From Streptomyces sp. ICC1 (GTDB lineage: Bacteria > Actinomycetota > Actinomycetes > Streptomycetales > Streptomycetaceae): a stretch of DNA of 64,000 nt. Positions 1 to 8,512 of the stretch are shown here, piece after piece (positions within the stretch are counted from its first letter, which is position 1; the number at the start of each line of letters is the position of its first letter). The stretch is taken from the NCBI RefSeq assembly GCF_003287935.1, contig NZ_CP030287.1, forward strand, positions 372,001 through 436,000. The letters run 5' to 3'. A model generated the notes under the pieces. It worked only from the letters and a program-made list of their open reading frames with translations. It did not search any database and was not told the origin of the DNA. Both the position numbers and the translations under genes were made by a program.

Positions 1-416
1 CCGGGCTGGCGGGCATGCACGACGTGGACGACTACCCGACGGCGCGGACCGTTCCCGGGCTCGTGGTCTACCGGTACGACTCACCGCTGTTCTTCGCCAA
101 CGCGGAGGACTTCCGTCGGCGCGCCCTGGCGGCGGTCGACGAACAGAGCCGTCCGGTCCGCTGGTTCGTCCTCAACGCGGAGGCGAACGTCGAAGTGGAC
201 ATCACCGCTCTGGACGCCGTCGAAGCACTGCGCCAGGAGCTCGTGCACCGCGGCATCGTCTTCGCCCTGGCCCGCGTCAAGCAGGAACTCCGCGAGGACC
301 TGGACGCGTTCGGCCTGACGACCTCGGTCGGCGCGGAACGCATCTACCCGACCCTGCCCATGGCCCTGGGGGCCTACCGGGCCTGGAGTCACGAGGCGGG
401 GCCCGCGCCGGAATGA
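1..416 (+). CDS. SulP-family anion transporter, C-terminal part (STAS domain)
   Basis: The gene starts before the window; its frame is open from base 3. What is visible is the end of the membrane part (AGMHDVDDYPTA) and a complete cytoplasmic STAS domain (FFANAEDFRRRAL, then VEVDITALDAVEAL). SulP proteins carry sulfate, bicarbonate or related anions across the inner membrane, and the STAS domain regulates or assembles them. The sequence resembles mycobacterial Rv1739c-type SulP proteins. Because the transport core is outside the window, the substrate cannot be judged. A second, complete SulP lies at 22286-24010. Confidence 0.85.
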   Translation, partial: GLAGMHDVDDYPTARTVPGLVVYRYDSPLFFANAEDFRRRALAAVDEQSRPVRWFVLNAEANVEVDITALDAVEALRQELVHRGIVFALARVKQELREDLDAFGLTTSVGAERIYPTLPMALGAYRAWSHEAGPAPE

Positions 417-423
417 ACCGAAG

Positions 424-675
424 CTACCGGTCTGCGTCCGCCTCGCCGTGCACGTAACGCAGTACCCTCCGAGCGCCGTCCCAGCTGCGGCAGACGACGA
501 GGGTCACGTCGTTGCCGGCGATGCACCCCATGACCTCCAGATGCGGGGCCGAGTCGAGCCGTGTGGCCAGGTACCGGGCCCCACCCGCCGGCGTGTGGAG
601 CACCAGGGTCAGACGGGCTTGCTCCGTCCTGGCCCTCTGTCCCTGGGGTTCTCCTGGGGTACATCCGGCGCTCAA
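424..675 (-). pseudogene. Remnant of an ArgR-type arginine repressor (C-terminal domain only)
   Basis: The frame encodes about 65 residues that match the C-terminal oligomerisation and arginine-binding domain of ArgR: LVLHTPAGGARYLATRLD, then the signature EVMGCIAGNDVTLVVCR. The N-terminal winged-helix DNA-binding domain is missing; the upstream 30 codons do not resemble it. The only start in reach is a TTG at 675. I read it as a decayed paralogue of argR. Accessory ArgR copies are often linked to arginine deiminase genes used under low oxygen, which would fit the neighbourhood, but no such genes are in the window. Confidence 0.6.
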
Positions 676-914
676 GAAGCCCTTCCGGTCCCTTGCTGCT
701 CCAGGGACGTGGCGACGGCGAGCGCCAGCATGCCGACGGCCAGCAAGCCCGCCATGTCATTCACCGACTTTCGTGTCATGCCCGGATCCGTATTTCCGTG
801 CTCGCCCCGACCGTCCCGGCTACCAGGAGTGTCCGAGCAGGTACCCAACGTCCCTTCGGAGAGGCGAACGGCCCCTCGGCGGGATGTGCCCGCTTCGTCG
901 GGGCGCGGAGCAGC

Positions 915-948
915 GGGCCGACCGGCCCCATGAAGGGCCGTCCGGCCC
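915..948. promoter_or_regulatory. Tandem OsdR/DevR-like boxes upstream of ppdK
   Basis: Two near-palindromic 14-mers, GGGCCGACCGGCCC at 915-928 and GGGCCGTCCGGCCC at 935-948, sit exactly 20 bp apart (two helical turns), about 65-95 bp before the ppdK start. Their size and symmetry match the DosR/DevR box of mycobacteria (GGGACTWWAGTCCC), and DosR-controlled promoters usually carry such boxes in pairs. Binding by the OsdR encoded at 4230-4928 is inference. Confidence 0.6.
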
Positions 949-1010
949 CTCTCGGACGCGGAGCGGTACAGCCAGTGTGAGAACAGAGCACGGTACCGCC
1001 GAGGAGGCTG

Positions 1011-3719
1011 GTGGCAGTCATGGGTTCCTATGTGTACGACTTCGCCGAGGGCGGCCGGGACATGGCCGATCTACTCGGAGGCAAGGGCGCGAACCTCGCG
1101 GAGATGGCACGCATGGGCCTGCCCGTACCGCCTGGTTTCACCATCACGACCGAGGCCTGCCGCGCCTTCCTGGCTACCGGTGAGCTGCCCGCGGGCCTGG
1201 ACCGCGAGGTCGTCGAGCACCTGGCGGCGCTCGAGCGGGCTGCCGGCAAACGGTTGGGACAGGTGGACGACCCGCTGCTCCTCTCGGTCAGGTCGGGGGC
1301 GAGGTTCTCCATGCCGGGCATGATGGAGACCATCCTGGACATCGGTCTGAACGACCTCTCGGTGCTCGGCCTGGCCAAGGTCCCCGACCGGGAGCGGTTC
1401 GCGTGGGATTCCTACCGCCGCCTCGTGCAGATGTTCGGGAGTACGGTCATGGGCGTCGACGGTTCGCTCTTCGAAGACGTGCTCCGCCGGGTCAAGGATC
1501 AGCACCGCGTCGTAGACGACTCCCAACTGGACGTCTGTGACCTCATGCGGATCGTCGAAATGTTCAAGGACCTCGTCCTCGAACGTACTGGGAGTGAGTT
1601 TCCGCAAGACCCGACCGAGCAGCTGCGGCAGGCGATCCTCGCCGTCTTCGCGTCGTGGAACGGTGACCGCGCACGCCTCTACCGTCGCCGCGAGCACATT
1701 CCGGACGGTCTCGGGACAGCGGTCAACATCCAGCGCATGGTCTTCGGGAACCTCGGCTCCGATTCCGGCAGTGGGGTCGCGTTCACGCGCGACCCGGCCA
1801 CCGGGCGCCCCGGCCTGTACGGCGACTACCTTCCCAATGCCCAGGGCGAGGACGTCGTCTCCGGTGTCCGCGACGCCGTACCGCTGCAGGAGCTGGCCAC
1901 GCTCGACCCGGTCTCGTTCGCCCGGCTGCGCGGCTACATGGGGCAGCTCGAAACGCACTACCGAGACCTGTGCGACATCGAGTTCACGATCGAGCACGGC
2001 GTCCTGTGGATGCTGCAGACCCGTGTCGGGAAGCGCACCGCGCAGGCGGCCTTCAGCATCGCCTCCCAACTGGCCGACGAGGGCCTCATCTCCACTGACG
2101 AAGCGCTTGCCCGCGTCGACGGCGACATGCTGGCGCGGCTGATGTTCCCCCGGTTCGACGCAGGCGTCGCGGCTCCCGTGCTCACACGCGGTATCCCGGC
2201 CTCGCCCGGCGCGGCCGTGGGCGTGGTCGTCTTCGACTCCTCGGAGGCGGTTCGGCGGGCCGCCGCCGGAGAGGAAGTCGTGCTCGTACGGCAGGAGACC
2301 ACGCCCGACGACCTCCCGGGCATGGTCGCCGCCCAGGCGGTGCTCACGAGCCGGGGCGGCAAGACCAGCCACGCGGCGGTGGTGGCGCGCGGCATGGGCA
2401 AGGTCTGCGTCTGCGGGGCCGACGCACTGTCCATCGACCCGGGGGCACGCCGCTTCTCCGTCGGCGACGTCGTCGTCTCCGAGGGCGAGACCATCTCCGT
2501 GGACGGCTTCGAAGGCCTCGTCCGCCTCGGCGCGGTACCGCTGGTCGACTCCGCGGTCATGCGCTACTTCGAGGCGGGCTCACCCGCGCCGGACGCCACC
2601 GCGCAGGAGGGCGTACCCGAGGTGCACCGCCTCATGGAGCACGCCGATGCCACCCGACGCCTGGAGATACGGGCGAACGCCGACACACCGCAGGACGCGG
2701 CTCGAGCCCGCCGATTCGGCGCACAAGGCATAGGGCTGTGCCGTACGGAGCACATGTTCCTCGGGGACCGCCGTCCACTGGTGGAGGCCATGATCCTCGC
2801 GCCCACGGACACCGATCGCGAGGCCGCACTGGCCGCACTCCTGCCGTTGCAGCGCGACGACTTCACCGGAATCCTCGCCGCCATGGACGGCCTGCCCGTG
2901 ACCATCCGGCTGCTCGACCCGCCTCTGCACGAGTTCCTGCCCGACCGGACGGACCTGGCCGTACGCCTTGCCCGGGACGAAGCACTGGGCCGGACACGGA
3001 CTCCCCACGACACCGAACTGTTGGCGGCAGTCACCCGCATGCACGAGGAGAACCCGATGCTCGGCCTGCGGGGCGTCCGGCTGGGTCTCGTGAAACGGGG
3101 CCTGGTAGGCATGCAGGCGCGTGCCATCGCAGAGGCCGTCGTCGCCCGCAAGCGGGCGGGAGGCGATCCGCGTGCCGAGATCATGGTCCCGCTCGTCGGC
3201 GCGGTCGAGGAGCTTCAACTCGTCCGGCAAGAAGTGGAGGAGGTGCTGTCCACGGTCGCGCGCGAGACGGGAGTCCCGGTGACCTGCCCGATCGGAACCA
3301 TGATCGAGCTGCCCAGAGCAGCCCTGACGGCCGGCCGTATCGCGAGCCAGGCGGAGTTCTTCTCCTTCGGAACGAACGACCTGACGCAGACCACATGGGG
3401 CTTCTCCCGCGACGACGTCGAGGCGGAGTTCTTCTCCGCCTATCTCGACAAAGGAATCTTCGAGACCTCCCCGTTCGAGACGATCGACCGGGAAGGAGTC
3501 GGACGCCTGGTGGAGATCGCGGTCCGTGAGGGGCGTGCGGCTCGACCTGACCTCAAGATCGGCGTCTGCGGCGAGCACGGCGGAGACCCGAATTCCGTGC
3601 ACTTCTTCCACGAGGCCGGACTCGACTACGTCTCCTGCTCGCCGTTCCGCGTCCCGGTCGCCCGTCTGGAGGCCGGCCGCGCGTCCCTGCCGACACGGTG
3701 TGCGGACGCGACGAAATGA
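1011..3719 (+). CDS. ppdK: Pyruvate, phosphate dikinase
   Basis: A full-length (902 aa) cytoplasmic PPDK, which interconverts pyruvate + ATP + Pi and PEP + AMP + PPi. The N-terminal ATP-grasp domain begins LLGGKGANLAEMARMGLP. The swivelling phosphohistidine domain has GGKTSHAAVVARGMG with His454. The C-terminal PEP/pyruvate barrel has GIGLCRTEHMF, GTMIELPRAAL, FSFGTNDLTQTTWGF and GVCGEHGGDP with Cys853. The GTG at 1011 follows GAGGAGG by 5 nt, whereas ATG 1020 is too far. The S. coelicolor orthologue (SCO0208) lies beside osdKR. The gene follows the paired boxes at 915-948. A role in PPi-conserving metabolism during hypoxia is inferred from that context. Confidence 0.95.
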   Translation: MAVMGSYVYDFAEGGRDMADLLGGKGANLAEMARMGLPVPPGFTITTEACRAFLATGELPAGLDREVVEHLAALERAAGKRLGQVDDPLLLSVRSGARFSMPGMMETILDIGLNDLSVLGLAKVPDRERFAWDSYRRLVQMFGSTVMGVDGSLFEDVLRRVKDQHRVVDDSQLDVCDLMRIVEMFKDLVLERTGSEFPQDPTEQLRQAILAVFASWNGDRARLYRRREHIPDGLGTAVNIQRMVFGNLGSDSGSGVAFTRDPATGRPGLYGDYLPNAQGEDVVSGVRDAVPLQELATLDPVSFARLRGYMGQLETHYRDLCDIEFTIEHGVLWMLQTRVGKRTAQAAFSIASQLADEGLISTDEALARVDGDMLARLMFPRFDAGVAAPVLTRGIPASPGAAVGVVVFDSSEAVRRAAAGEEVVLVRQETTPDDLPGMVAAQAVLTSRGGKTSHAAVVARGMGKVCVCGADALSIDPGARRFSVGDVVVSEGETISVDGFEGLVRLGAVPLVDSAVMRYFEAGSPAPDATAQEGVPEVHRLMEHADATRRLEIRANADTPQDAARARRFGAQGIGLCRTEHMFLGDRRPLVEAMILAPTDTDREAALAALLPLQRDDFTGILAAMDGLPVTIRLLDPPLHEFLPDRTDLAVRLARDEALGRTRTPHDTELLAAVTRMHEENPMLGLRGVRLGLVKRGLVGMQARAIAEAVVARKRAGGDPRAEIMVPLVGAVEELQLVRQEVEEVLSTVARETGVPVTCPIGTMIELPRAALTAGRIASQAEFFSFGTNDLTQTTWGFSRDDVEAEFFSAYLDKGIFETSPFETIDREGVGRLVEIAVREGRAARPDLKIGVCGEHGGDPNSVHFFHEAGLDYVSCSPFRVPVARLEAGRASLPTRCADATK

Positions 3720-3803
3720 CACGCTCACCGACCCAGCCGGGGCCTCGCCCTCAAGGTGACAGGGGCGGGCTCGTTGCTTACTCCGCGGAACGAGGAGCAC
3801 GTC

Positions 3804-4136
3804 ATGTCCGCGCGAGCGCGAGCGGCCCGGGCCCTCACCTCCAGCACCACCTCCGTCGTGAACGCGCTAGGCATGCTGGAAGGCGTGGTCAGCCGCAGCG
3901 ACCTCCTCAAGATGTTCCTGCGGCCCGACGAGGAGCTCGAGGAGGAGATTCGCCAGACCGCGCTCACCGAACTGGCACCCGGCGTGACCTTGGACTTCGC
4001 CGTACAGGACGGCGTCGTCACCCTGCGCGGCCCGCTGCGGGACCGGGCCCTGGTCCCCCTGCTCGCACGGGCGATCCGCACGGTCGAGGGCGTCGTGGAC
4101 GTCCGGATGGAGCTGGAGGGCACTATCGCTGTCTAG
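3804..4136 (+). CDS. BON-domain protein, N-terminally truncated CBS-BON relative
   Basis: From ATG 3804 (GAGGAGC site 7 nt upstream) the product has 110 residues. It contains the last strand and helix of a CBS motif (LEGVVSRSDLLKMFLRPDE) and then a complete BON domain (VTLDFAVQDGVVTLRGPL, ending VEGVVDVRMELEG). The CBS-BON paralogues at 60812-61483 and 63287-63916 carry two full CBS motifs before the same segment, so about 120 residues have been lost here. BON domains bind membranes or other proteins. It may be a decayed copy or a minimal BON protein. It follows ppdK by 84 bp, possibly in the same transcript. Confidence 0.65.
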   Translation: MSARARAARALTSSTTSVVNALGMLEGVVSRSDLLKMFLRPDEELEEEIRQTALTELAPGVTLDFAVQDGVVTLRGPLRDRALVPLLARAIRTVEGVVDVRMELEGTIAV

Positions 4137-4229
4137 CTTCGCTTCTCGTCGGCCGCAGGGTGTGTTGCGCGTCTTCCTGAGACAATTCGGGTGAAAATGT
4201 GCAGCACATGGACCGAGCCAGGGGCGATC

Positions 4230-4928
4230 ATGTCCGACGATCCGAACGCCTCCGCAGAGGCGCCGATCAAGGTGTTCCTCCTCGATGACCACGAGGTGGT
4301 CCGGCGCGGGCTGCACGACCTTCTGGACGCAGAGCCGGACATCACGGTCGTGGGTGAAGCCGGCACCGCCGAGCAGGCGCTCGCCCGCGGGCCGGCGCTC
4401 CGTCCGGACGTCGCCGTACTCGACGTGCGGCTGCCCGACAGCGACGGCATCACCGTCTGCCGCGAGCTGCGCTCGCGCATGCCGGGGCTGGCCTGTCTGA
4501 TGCTGACCTCGTTCGACGACGAGGACGCCTTGCTGGACGCGATCATGGCGGGGGCCGCCGGGTACGTGCTGAAGCAGATCAAGGGCGCTGACCTGGTCTC
4601 GGCCGTACGCACGGTCGCCACCGGCCAGTCCATGCTGGACCCTGCGACCACCGCCCGTCTGATGCGCTCCCTGCGCGACCCGGAAGCGGCGAGGGCGCCG
4701 GAGGACGCCCGCCTGGCGGCTCTGTCCGAACGGGAGCGGGCCGTCTTGGAGCTCATCGGCGAGGGCCTCACCAACCGGCAGATCGCCAAGCAGCTCTACC
4801 TGTCCGAGAAGACGGTCAAGAACCACATCTCGCGGTTGCTGGGCAAGCTCGGAGTGGAGCGGCGGGTCCAGGCGGCCGTGATCGCCGCCCAGGTCCACGA
4901 GCACGACGCCGGGACGGCGAAGCCGTAG
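4230..4928 (+). CDS. osdR: OsdR/DevR-type response regulator (NarL/LuxR class)
   Basis: A 232-residue cytoplasmic transcription factor. The receiver domain (about 12-130) has acidic residues Asp19-Asp20, phosphoacceptor Asp65 in AVLDVRLPDSDG, Thr93 and Lys115. The C-terminal LuxR HTH (about 163-215) reads LSERERAVLELIGEGLTNRQ and SEKTVKNHISRLL. I chose ATG 4230 because GGGGCG precedes it closely; upstream GTG 4191 would add 13 unconserved residues. The closest known system is OsdK/OsdR of S. coelicolor (SCO0203/SCO0204), the streptomycete counterpart of mycobacterial DevS/DevR. The kinase gene is convergent, 16 bp from this stop codon. Confidence 0.88.
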   Translation: MSDDPNASAEAPIKVFLLDDHEVVRRGLHDLLDAEPDITVVGEAGTAEQALARGPALRPDVAVLDVRLPDSDGITVCRELRSRMPGLACLMLTSFDDEDALLDAIMAGAAGYVLKQIKGADLVSAVRTVATGQSMLDPATTARLMRSLRDPEAARAPEDARLAALSERERAVLELIGEGLTNRQIAKQLYLSEKTVKNHISRLLGKLGVERRVQAAVIAAQVHEHDAGTAKP

Positions 4929-4944
4929 GTACGTCTGACGACGG

Positions 4945-6675
4945 TCACCGCGCCGGCGGGACCAGAGGTACCTGCCACTGGAGGCGCGTACCCCGCTCCC
5001 CGTCGCCCAGCGCCGCAATCTCCATCCGGCCGCTGAGCCTTTCGGCACGCTCCGCCAGGTTCCTCAGTCCGCTGCGCCGACCGCCAACGGGCAAGCCCAC
5101 CCCGTTGTCAGTGACCGTGATCGTCAGGTTCCCCTCGGCCGCAGCGATCGAGACCTCCACGCGCGTGGCCCCGGCATGGCGCGCGACGTTGGTGAGAGCC
5201 TCCCCCACCACGGCGAGGACCTCGTCCGCGACGGCGGACGGTACGTCGGTGTCGATCAGACCTTCCATCCGCAGGGCCGGGGCGAAGCCGAGGGCCGCAG
5301 CCGCCTCGTCCAGGGCCTTGACGGCGCGGGAGCGCAGCTTGGACGCCTCACCGGGGGCTTCGTGCTCGCGGAGTCCGAAGATGGTCGATCGGATGATCTT
5401 GATGGTCGCGTCGAGGTCGTCCACGGCGCGCGCGAGGCGTTCGGACGCCTGAGGGTGGTCGACGAAGCGCTGGGCGCTCTGGAGGGTCATGCCGGTGGCG
5501 AAGAGGCGTTGGATGGCCAGGTCGTGCAGGTCACGGGCGATGCGGTCGTGGTCCTCCAGCAGGCTCATCTGCTCGGCGTCGTGGCGCCGGTCGGCAAGCT
5601 CCAGGGCGAGGGCGGCCTGGCTCGCAAACCCCGGAAGTGCGGCGACTTCCGCGGTGGCGAACACGGGGCGACCGTGCCGCCGGGCCAGCATCAGGACGCC
5701 GCTCAAGCTTTCCTTGGTGCCGACGGTGACGGCGACCGCCGGGCCGAAGCCCGTCCACCGTTCGGGGTGCACGGTGACGCGCTCGTCGGTCGCCACGTCG
5801 GGGACCGTGATGAGGCCGTTGCGGGCCAGTGCGGCCTCGGCGAGCGTGCCCTGGGTACTGGGCAGGACGATCCCCCGGTGCGCCTCTGCTCCTTCCCCTA
5901 GGGCGAGGGAGCCTCGCAGTTCACCGGCGGATCCGAGCAGGTAGAAGACGCCCATGTCGGCGCGGGTGATGTCCTTGGCCCGCTCCAGCATGCCCTCGAG
6001 GACTTCGTTCTCGGGCGCTCCGGAGAGCAGGGCGCTGGTGATGTCGGCGCTGGCCTCCAGCCAGCGCTCGCGCAGCCGGACCTCCTCGAAGAGCCGGGCG
6101 TTCTCGATGGCGATGCCGGCCGCGACGGCGAGGGTGGACAGGACCGCTTCGTCCTCGGCGTCGAAGTCGGCTCCGCCGCGCTTCTCGGTCAGATAGAGGT
6201 TGCCGAAGACCTCCTCGCGGACCCGGATCGGGACACCGAGGAAGGAGTGCATCGGCGGGTGGTGGTCGGGGAACCCGTACGAGGCCGGGTGCTCGGACAG
6301 CTCCGACAGCCGCAGTGGTTCGGGGTGGCGGATCAGCTCGCCGAGGATGCCGTGGCCGGAGGGCAGGTCTCCGATCTGTGCGCGGAGGGCGTCACTGATG
6401 CCGACGGGAAGGAACTCGGCCAGTTTCTTGTCGTTCCCGATGACTCCGAGGGCCCCGTATTCGGCGTCCACGAGCACTACGGCGGCCTCGACGATGCCTT
6501 GCAGGACCTGCGGGAGGTCGAGTTCCCGGCCCACGGACATGACGGCTTCGAGCAGACCGTTCAGCCGGTCCCGCGTGCCCCTGACCTCGTCGATCCGCAC
6601 CTGGAGCTCGTCCAGCAGTTCGTCGAGCCGCAGTCGAGGAACACCGCTCCGAGTGGGCTGTTCCCCTGTGCTCAT
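4945..6675 (-). CDS. osdK: OsdK/DevS-type sensor histidine kinase with two GAF domains
   Basis: 576 residues without membrane segments. GAF1 (about 50-195) has GFPDHHPPMHSFLGVPIRV, in which His139 aligns with His149, the proximal haem ligand of M. tuberculosis DosS. GAF2 spans about 210-360. The HisKA_3 dimerisation domain has DRIARDLHDLAIQRLFATG with His384, and the ATPase domain has GEALTNVARHA, VTDNGVGLP and GLRNLAERAERLSG. It likely autophosphorylates under low O2 or with NO/CO bound to haem, and passes phosphate to the convergent OsdR. Haem binding is inferred from the ligand residue, not shown. ATG 6675 is the only reasonable start. Confidence 0.88.
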   Translation of the reverse strand: MSTGEQPTRSGVPRLRLDELLDELQVRIDEVRGTRDRLNGLLEAVMSVGRELDLPQVLQGIVEAAVVLVDAEYGALGVIGNDKKLAEFLPVGISDALRAQIGDLPSGHGILGELIRHPEPLRLSELSEHPASYGFPDHHPPMHSFLGVPIRVREEVFGNLYLTEKRGGADFDAEDEAVLSTLAVAAGIAIENARLFEEVRLRERWLEASADITSALLSGAPENEVLEGMLERAKDITRADMGVFYLLGSAGELRGSLALGEGAEAHRGIVLPSTQGTLAEAALARNGLITVPDVATDERVTVHPERWTGFGPAVAVTVGTKESLSGVLMLARRHGRPVFATAEVAALPGFASQAALALELADRRHDAEQMSLLEDHDRIARDLHDLAIQRLFATGMTLQSAQRFVDHPQASERLARAVDDLDATIKIIRSTIFGLREHEAPGEASKLRSRAVKALDEAAAALGFAPALRMEGLIDTDVPSAVADEVLAVVGEALTNVARHAGATRVEVSIAAAEGNLTITVTDNGVGLPVGGRRSGLRNLAERAERLSGRMEIAALGDGERGTRLQWQVPLVPPAR

Positions 6676-6866
6676 GCCCGCCTCCGGCAGGAAGGGATGG
6701 CGAGACGGCCATCACTTCCACGGTATCTCCGGTCGGGGCGCCCGGCCTTTCCACTCAACGGGAGGCCACTGCCCCGTCCGACTTCTCCCCGTGTCGCGGC
6801 GTACCGGTTTCGTCGTGCAGTTGGCGGACGTGGGCGTCCGGGCCGGGGAAGAACACGGTGGTACGG

Positions 6867-7011
6867 CCGGTGTCGGACCAGCGCGTCGCGCTGTACCCGG
6901 GCGTGCGTGGCCGAGAGAGCGGAGAGCGCGGCGACCGCGCGGTCCGCCCGGACCTCCTGGGTGACACCCACGGTCGTGTTGAAGACGACCACCAGGCCGA
7001 TGACGACGGCC
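6867..7011 (-). pseudogene. Fragment of a cation-transporting P-type ATPase
   Basis: About 45 codons encode AVVIGLVVVFNTTVGVTQEV followed by RADRAVAALSALS. This is the segment around the second membrane helix and start of the actuator domain of calcium/cation P-type ATPases. The rest of an ATPase of about 850-900 residues is absent. The fragment ends abruptly at about 7011, where coding sequence for a universal stress protein starts on the opposite strand. It marks a recombination or deletion junction. Confidence 0.6.
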
Positions 7012-7703
7012 TTTCGCTCACGCGGGACCGGCTGCTGCGTGAACACAGCACGCTCGACATCAGCACCCACGGCACTGAGGGACTCGCGCCCTCCAAGGTC
7101 CTCGCCGCGTCTGCGGCAGAGGCGGACCTGCTCGTCCTCGGCTCTCGAGCACTCGGCGCTGTCGCCGGATTCATCGTGGGCTCGACCGCCTCGGCGACCC
7201 TTCCCGAGACCGACACACCCGTCGTACTCGTGCGCTCCGTCGACGGCCGAGACCAACCGCCCGGGCACACGGACGATGCCGGACCGGTGGTGCTCGGAGT
7301 GGACCTGCGCAGCAACTGCGACCGGCTCCTCGCCTTCGCCTGCGAGGAAGCGGACCGGCGGGCCTGCCCTCTCGTCGTCGTACACGGCTGGTCGCTCCCG
7401 CCGGTCTTCTCCTACGCTCCCGCCCTCGATCCCGGCGTCGAGAAGGAAATGGCCGACGGACTCGAGACCACGCTGCGCGAGCTGCTGAACCCCTGGACGC
7501 AGATGTACCCGCAACTCGCCGTCGACGCACGCGTCGTCATCGGCCGGCCCGCCATCCAGATCCTGGACGCGGCGTCCGGCGCTGCACTCGTCGTGGTCGG
7601 CCGGCGTATCCGTCGCCCGGCACTCGGTGCCCGCATCGGCCCCATCGCCCACGCGGTGATGCACCACGCCACCTCACCGGTCGCCGTCGTGGCGCACGAC
7701 TGA
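7012..7703 (+). pseudogene. Universal stress protein (two Usp domains), 5'-truncated
   Basis: From about 7017 the frame encodes the second half of a first Usp domain (LREHSTLDISTHGTEGLAPS, then ADLLVLGSRALGAVAGFIVG) and a complete second Usp domain (VVLGVDLRSNCDRLLAFACE through ALVVVGRRIRRPALGARIG and SPVAVVAHD). The first ~50 residues of domain 1, with the nucleotide-binding VGVDGS motif, are missing; the upstream bases are a P-type ATPase fragment in antisense. The frame stays open upstream to a GTG at 6858, so a chimeric 281-residue protein is possible. Tandem Usp proteins are hallmark DosR-regulon members. Confidence 0.65.
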
Positions 7704-7727
7704 GGCCGCACAGACAGGAACAGCCCC

Positions 7728-8108
7728 GTGACCGCAACATACTTCGACCCCGATACCGTCATACGGCTCGTCGGCGACGCCGTCACCGCCCCGTCCATGC
7801 ACAACGCCCAGCCGTGGAAGTTCGTGTTCCCTATAGGCGGCGGTGCCCTCGCTCTGTACGGCGATCCGGAACGCGCCATGACCCGAACCGACCCGAATCA
7901 CCGTGGCCTCCACCTCGGTTGCGCCGCGGCACTGTTCAACCTGCGTGTGTCCGCGGCCTGGATCGGTCTCCCGGTTCGCGTGCAGCTCCTGCCCGACGAC
8001 GCCGAACCATGGCCGCTCGCCACGGTGACCATCGACGAATCGACGGGCACGGACCGCGAGCTGGCCTCCTTGCACGACGCCCTCCGGCGTCGGCACACCA
8101 ACCGGTAA
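7728..8108 (+). pseudogene. Acg-type nitroreductase family protein, N-terminal fragment
   Basis: The 126 residues match the start of the Acg/Rv2032-like nitroreductase family: LVGDAVTAPSMHNAQPWKF, the MTRTDPNHRGLHLGCAAAL flavin-binding segment, and LHDALRRRHTNR. Intact members have about 330 residues, so the C-terminal 60% is gone. The sequence stops exactly where antisense ABC-transporter sequence starts (about 8104). Acg-family proteins (Rv2032, Rv3131) belong to the mycobacterial DosR regulon, so the intact ancestor would fit this island. The start is ATG-less: a GTG at 7728 lies 24 bp after the usp stop. Confidence 0.7.
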
Positions 8109-8475
8109 GCCCCAGCCGATCGCACAGCTCGCCGCGCCGGGGCACGGGTGCTCCCTGGAGCGCGGACAGCAGATCGAGCGTTTCCGCTCCGGAGAGTTCC
8201 GGGTAAAGGCGCAGTTCACCCGGCAGGTACCCCAGATGCGGAGCCACCCTGCTGTGATCGGCTACCGGGTCCAGCCCGAGCACCCGAACGCGCCCCTCGG
8301 TCGGCCGGAGCAGCCCGGTCAGGCACCGCAGCGTGGTCGTCTTTCCCGCACCGTTCGGCCCGAGGAAGCCGAACACCTCACCCGGTCGCACTGTGAGGCT
8401 CAGGCTGTCGACTCCCATCACCGGCCCGTACCTCTTGGTCAGTCCGGTCAGCTCGATGGCCGACCCGTCACCCAT
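8104..8475 (-). pseudogene. ABC transporter ATP-binding protein, N-terminal fragment
   Basis: From ATG 8475 about 120 residues match ABC-type ATPases: IELTGLTKRYGPVMGVDSLS, the Walker A motif FLGPNGAGKTTTLRCLTGLL, the Q-loop region and RLYPELSGAETLDLLSALQG. The sequence ends at RGELCDRLGLT, before the signature motif, Walker B and switch His. Exactly there it meets the truncated nitroreductase gene coming from the other strand, so both genes lost their 3' parts at one breakpoint. Without Walker B it cannot be a working ATPase. No partner permease is nearby. Confidence 0.75.
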
Positions 8476-8512
8476 GGGTCCAGTCTGATCCTGCTGCTGG
8501 AGACCTGCCTGC

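Noticed and set aside
672..779. A 35-codon minus-strand frame with one hydrophobic segment, overlapping the argR remnant start as TTGA.
   Set aside because: No ribosome site and no known family; random frames of this size are frequent in this GC-rich sequence.
1071..2372. Very long antisense frames (for example opposite ppdK, the kdp genes and the permeases).
   Set aside because: Long shadow frames are expected from codon bias at about 70% G+C; the sense frames contain full protein families.
6735..6775. OsdR-like match GGGGCGCCCGGCCT and a nearby GGGAGGCCACTGCCCC upstream of osdK.
   Set aside because: Only partial matches, spacing about 26 bp and poor symmetry compared with the ppdK and adh pairs.
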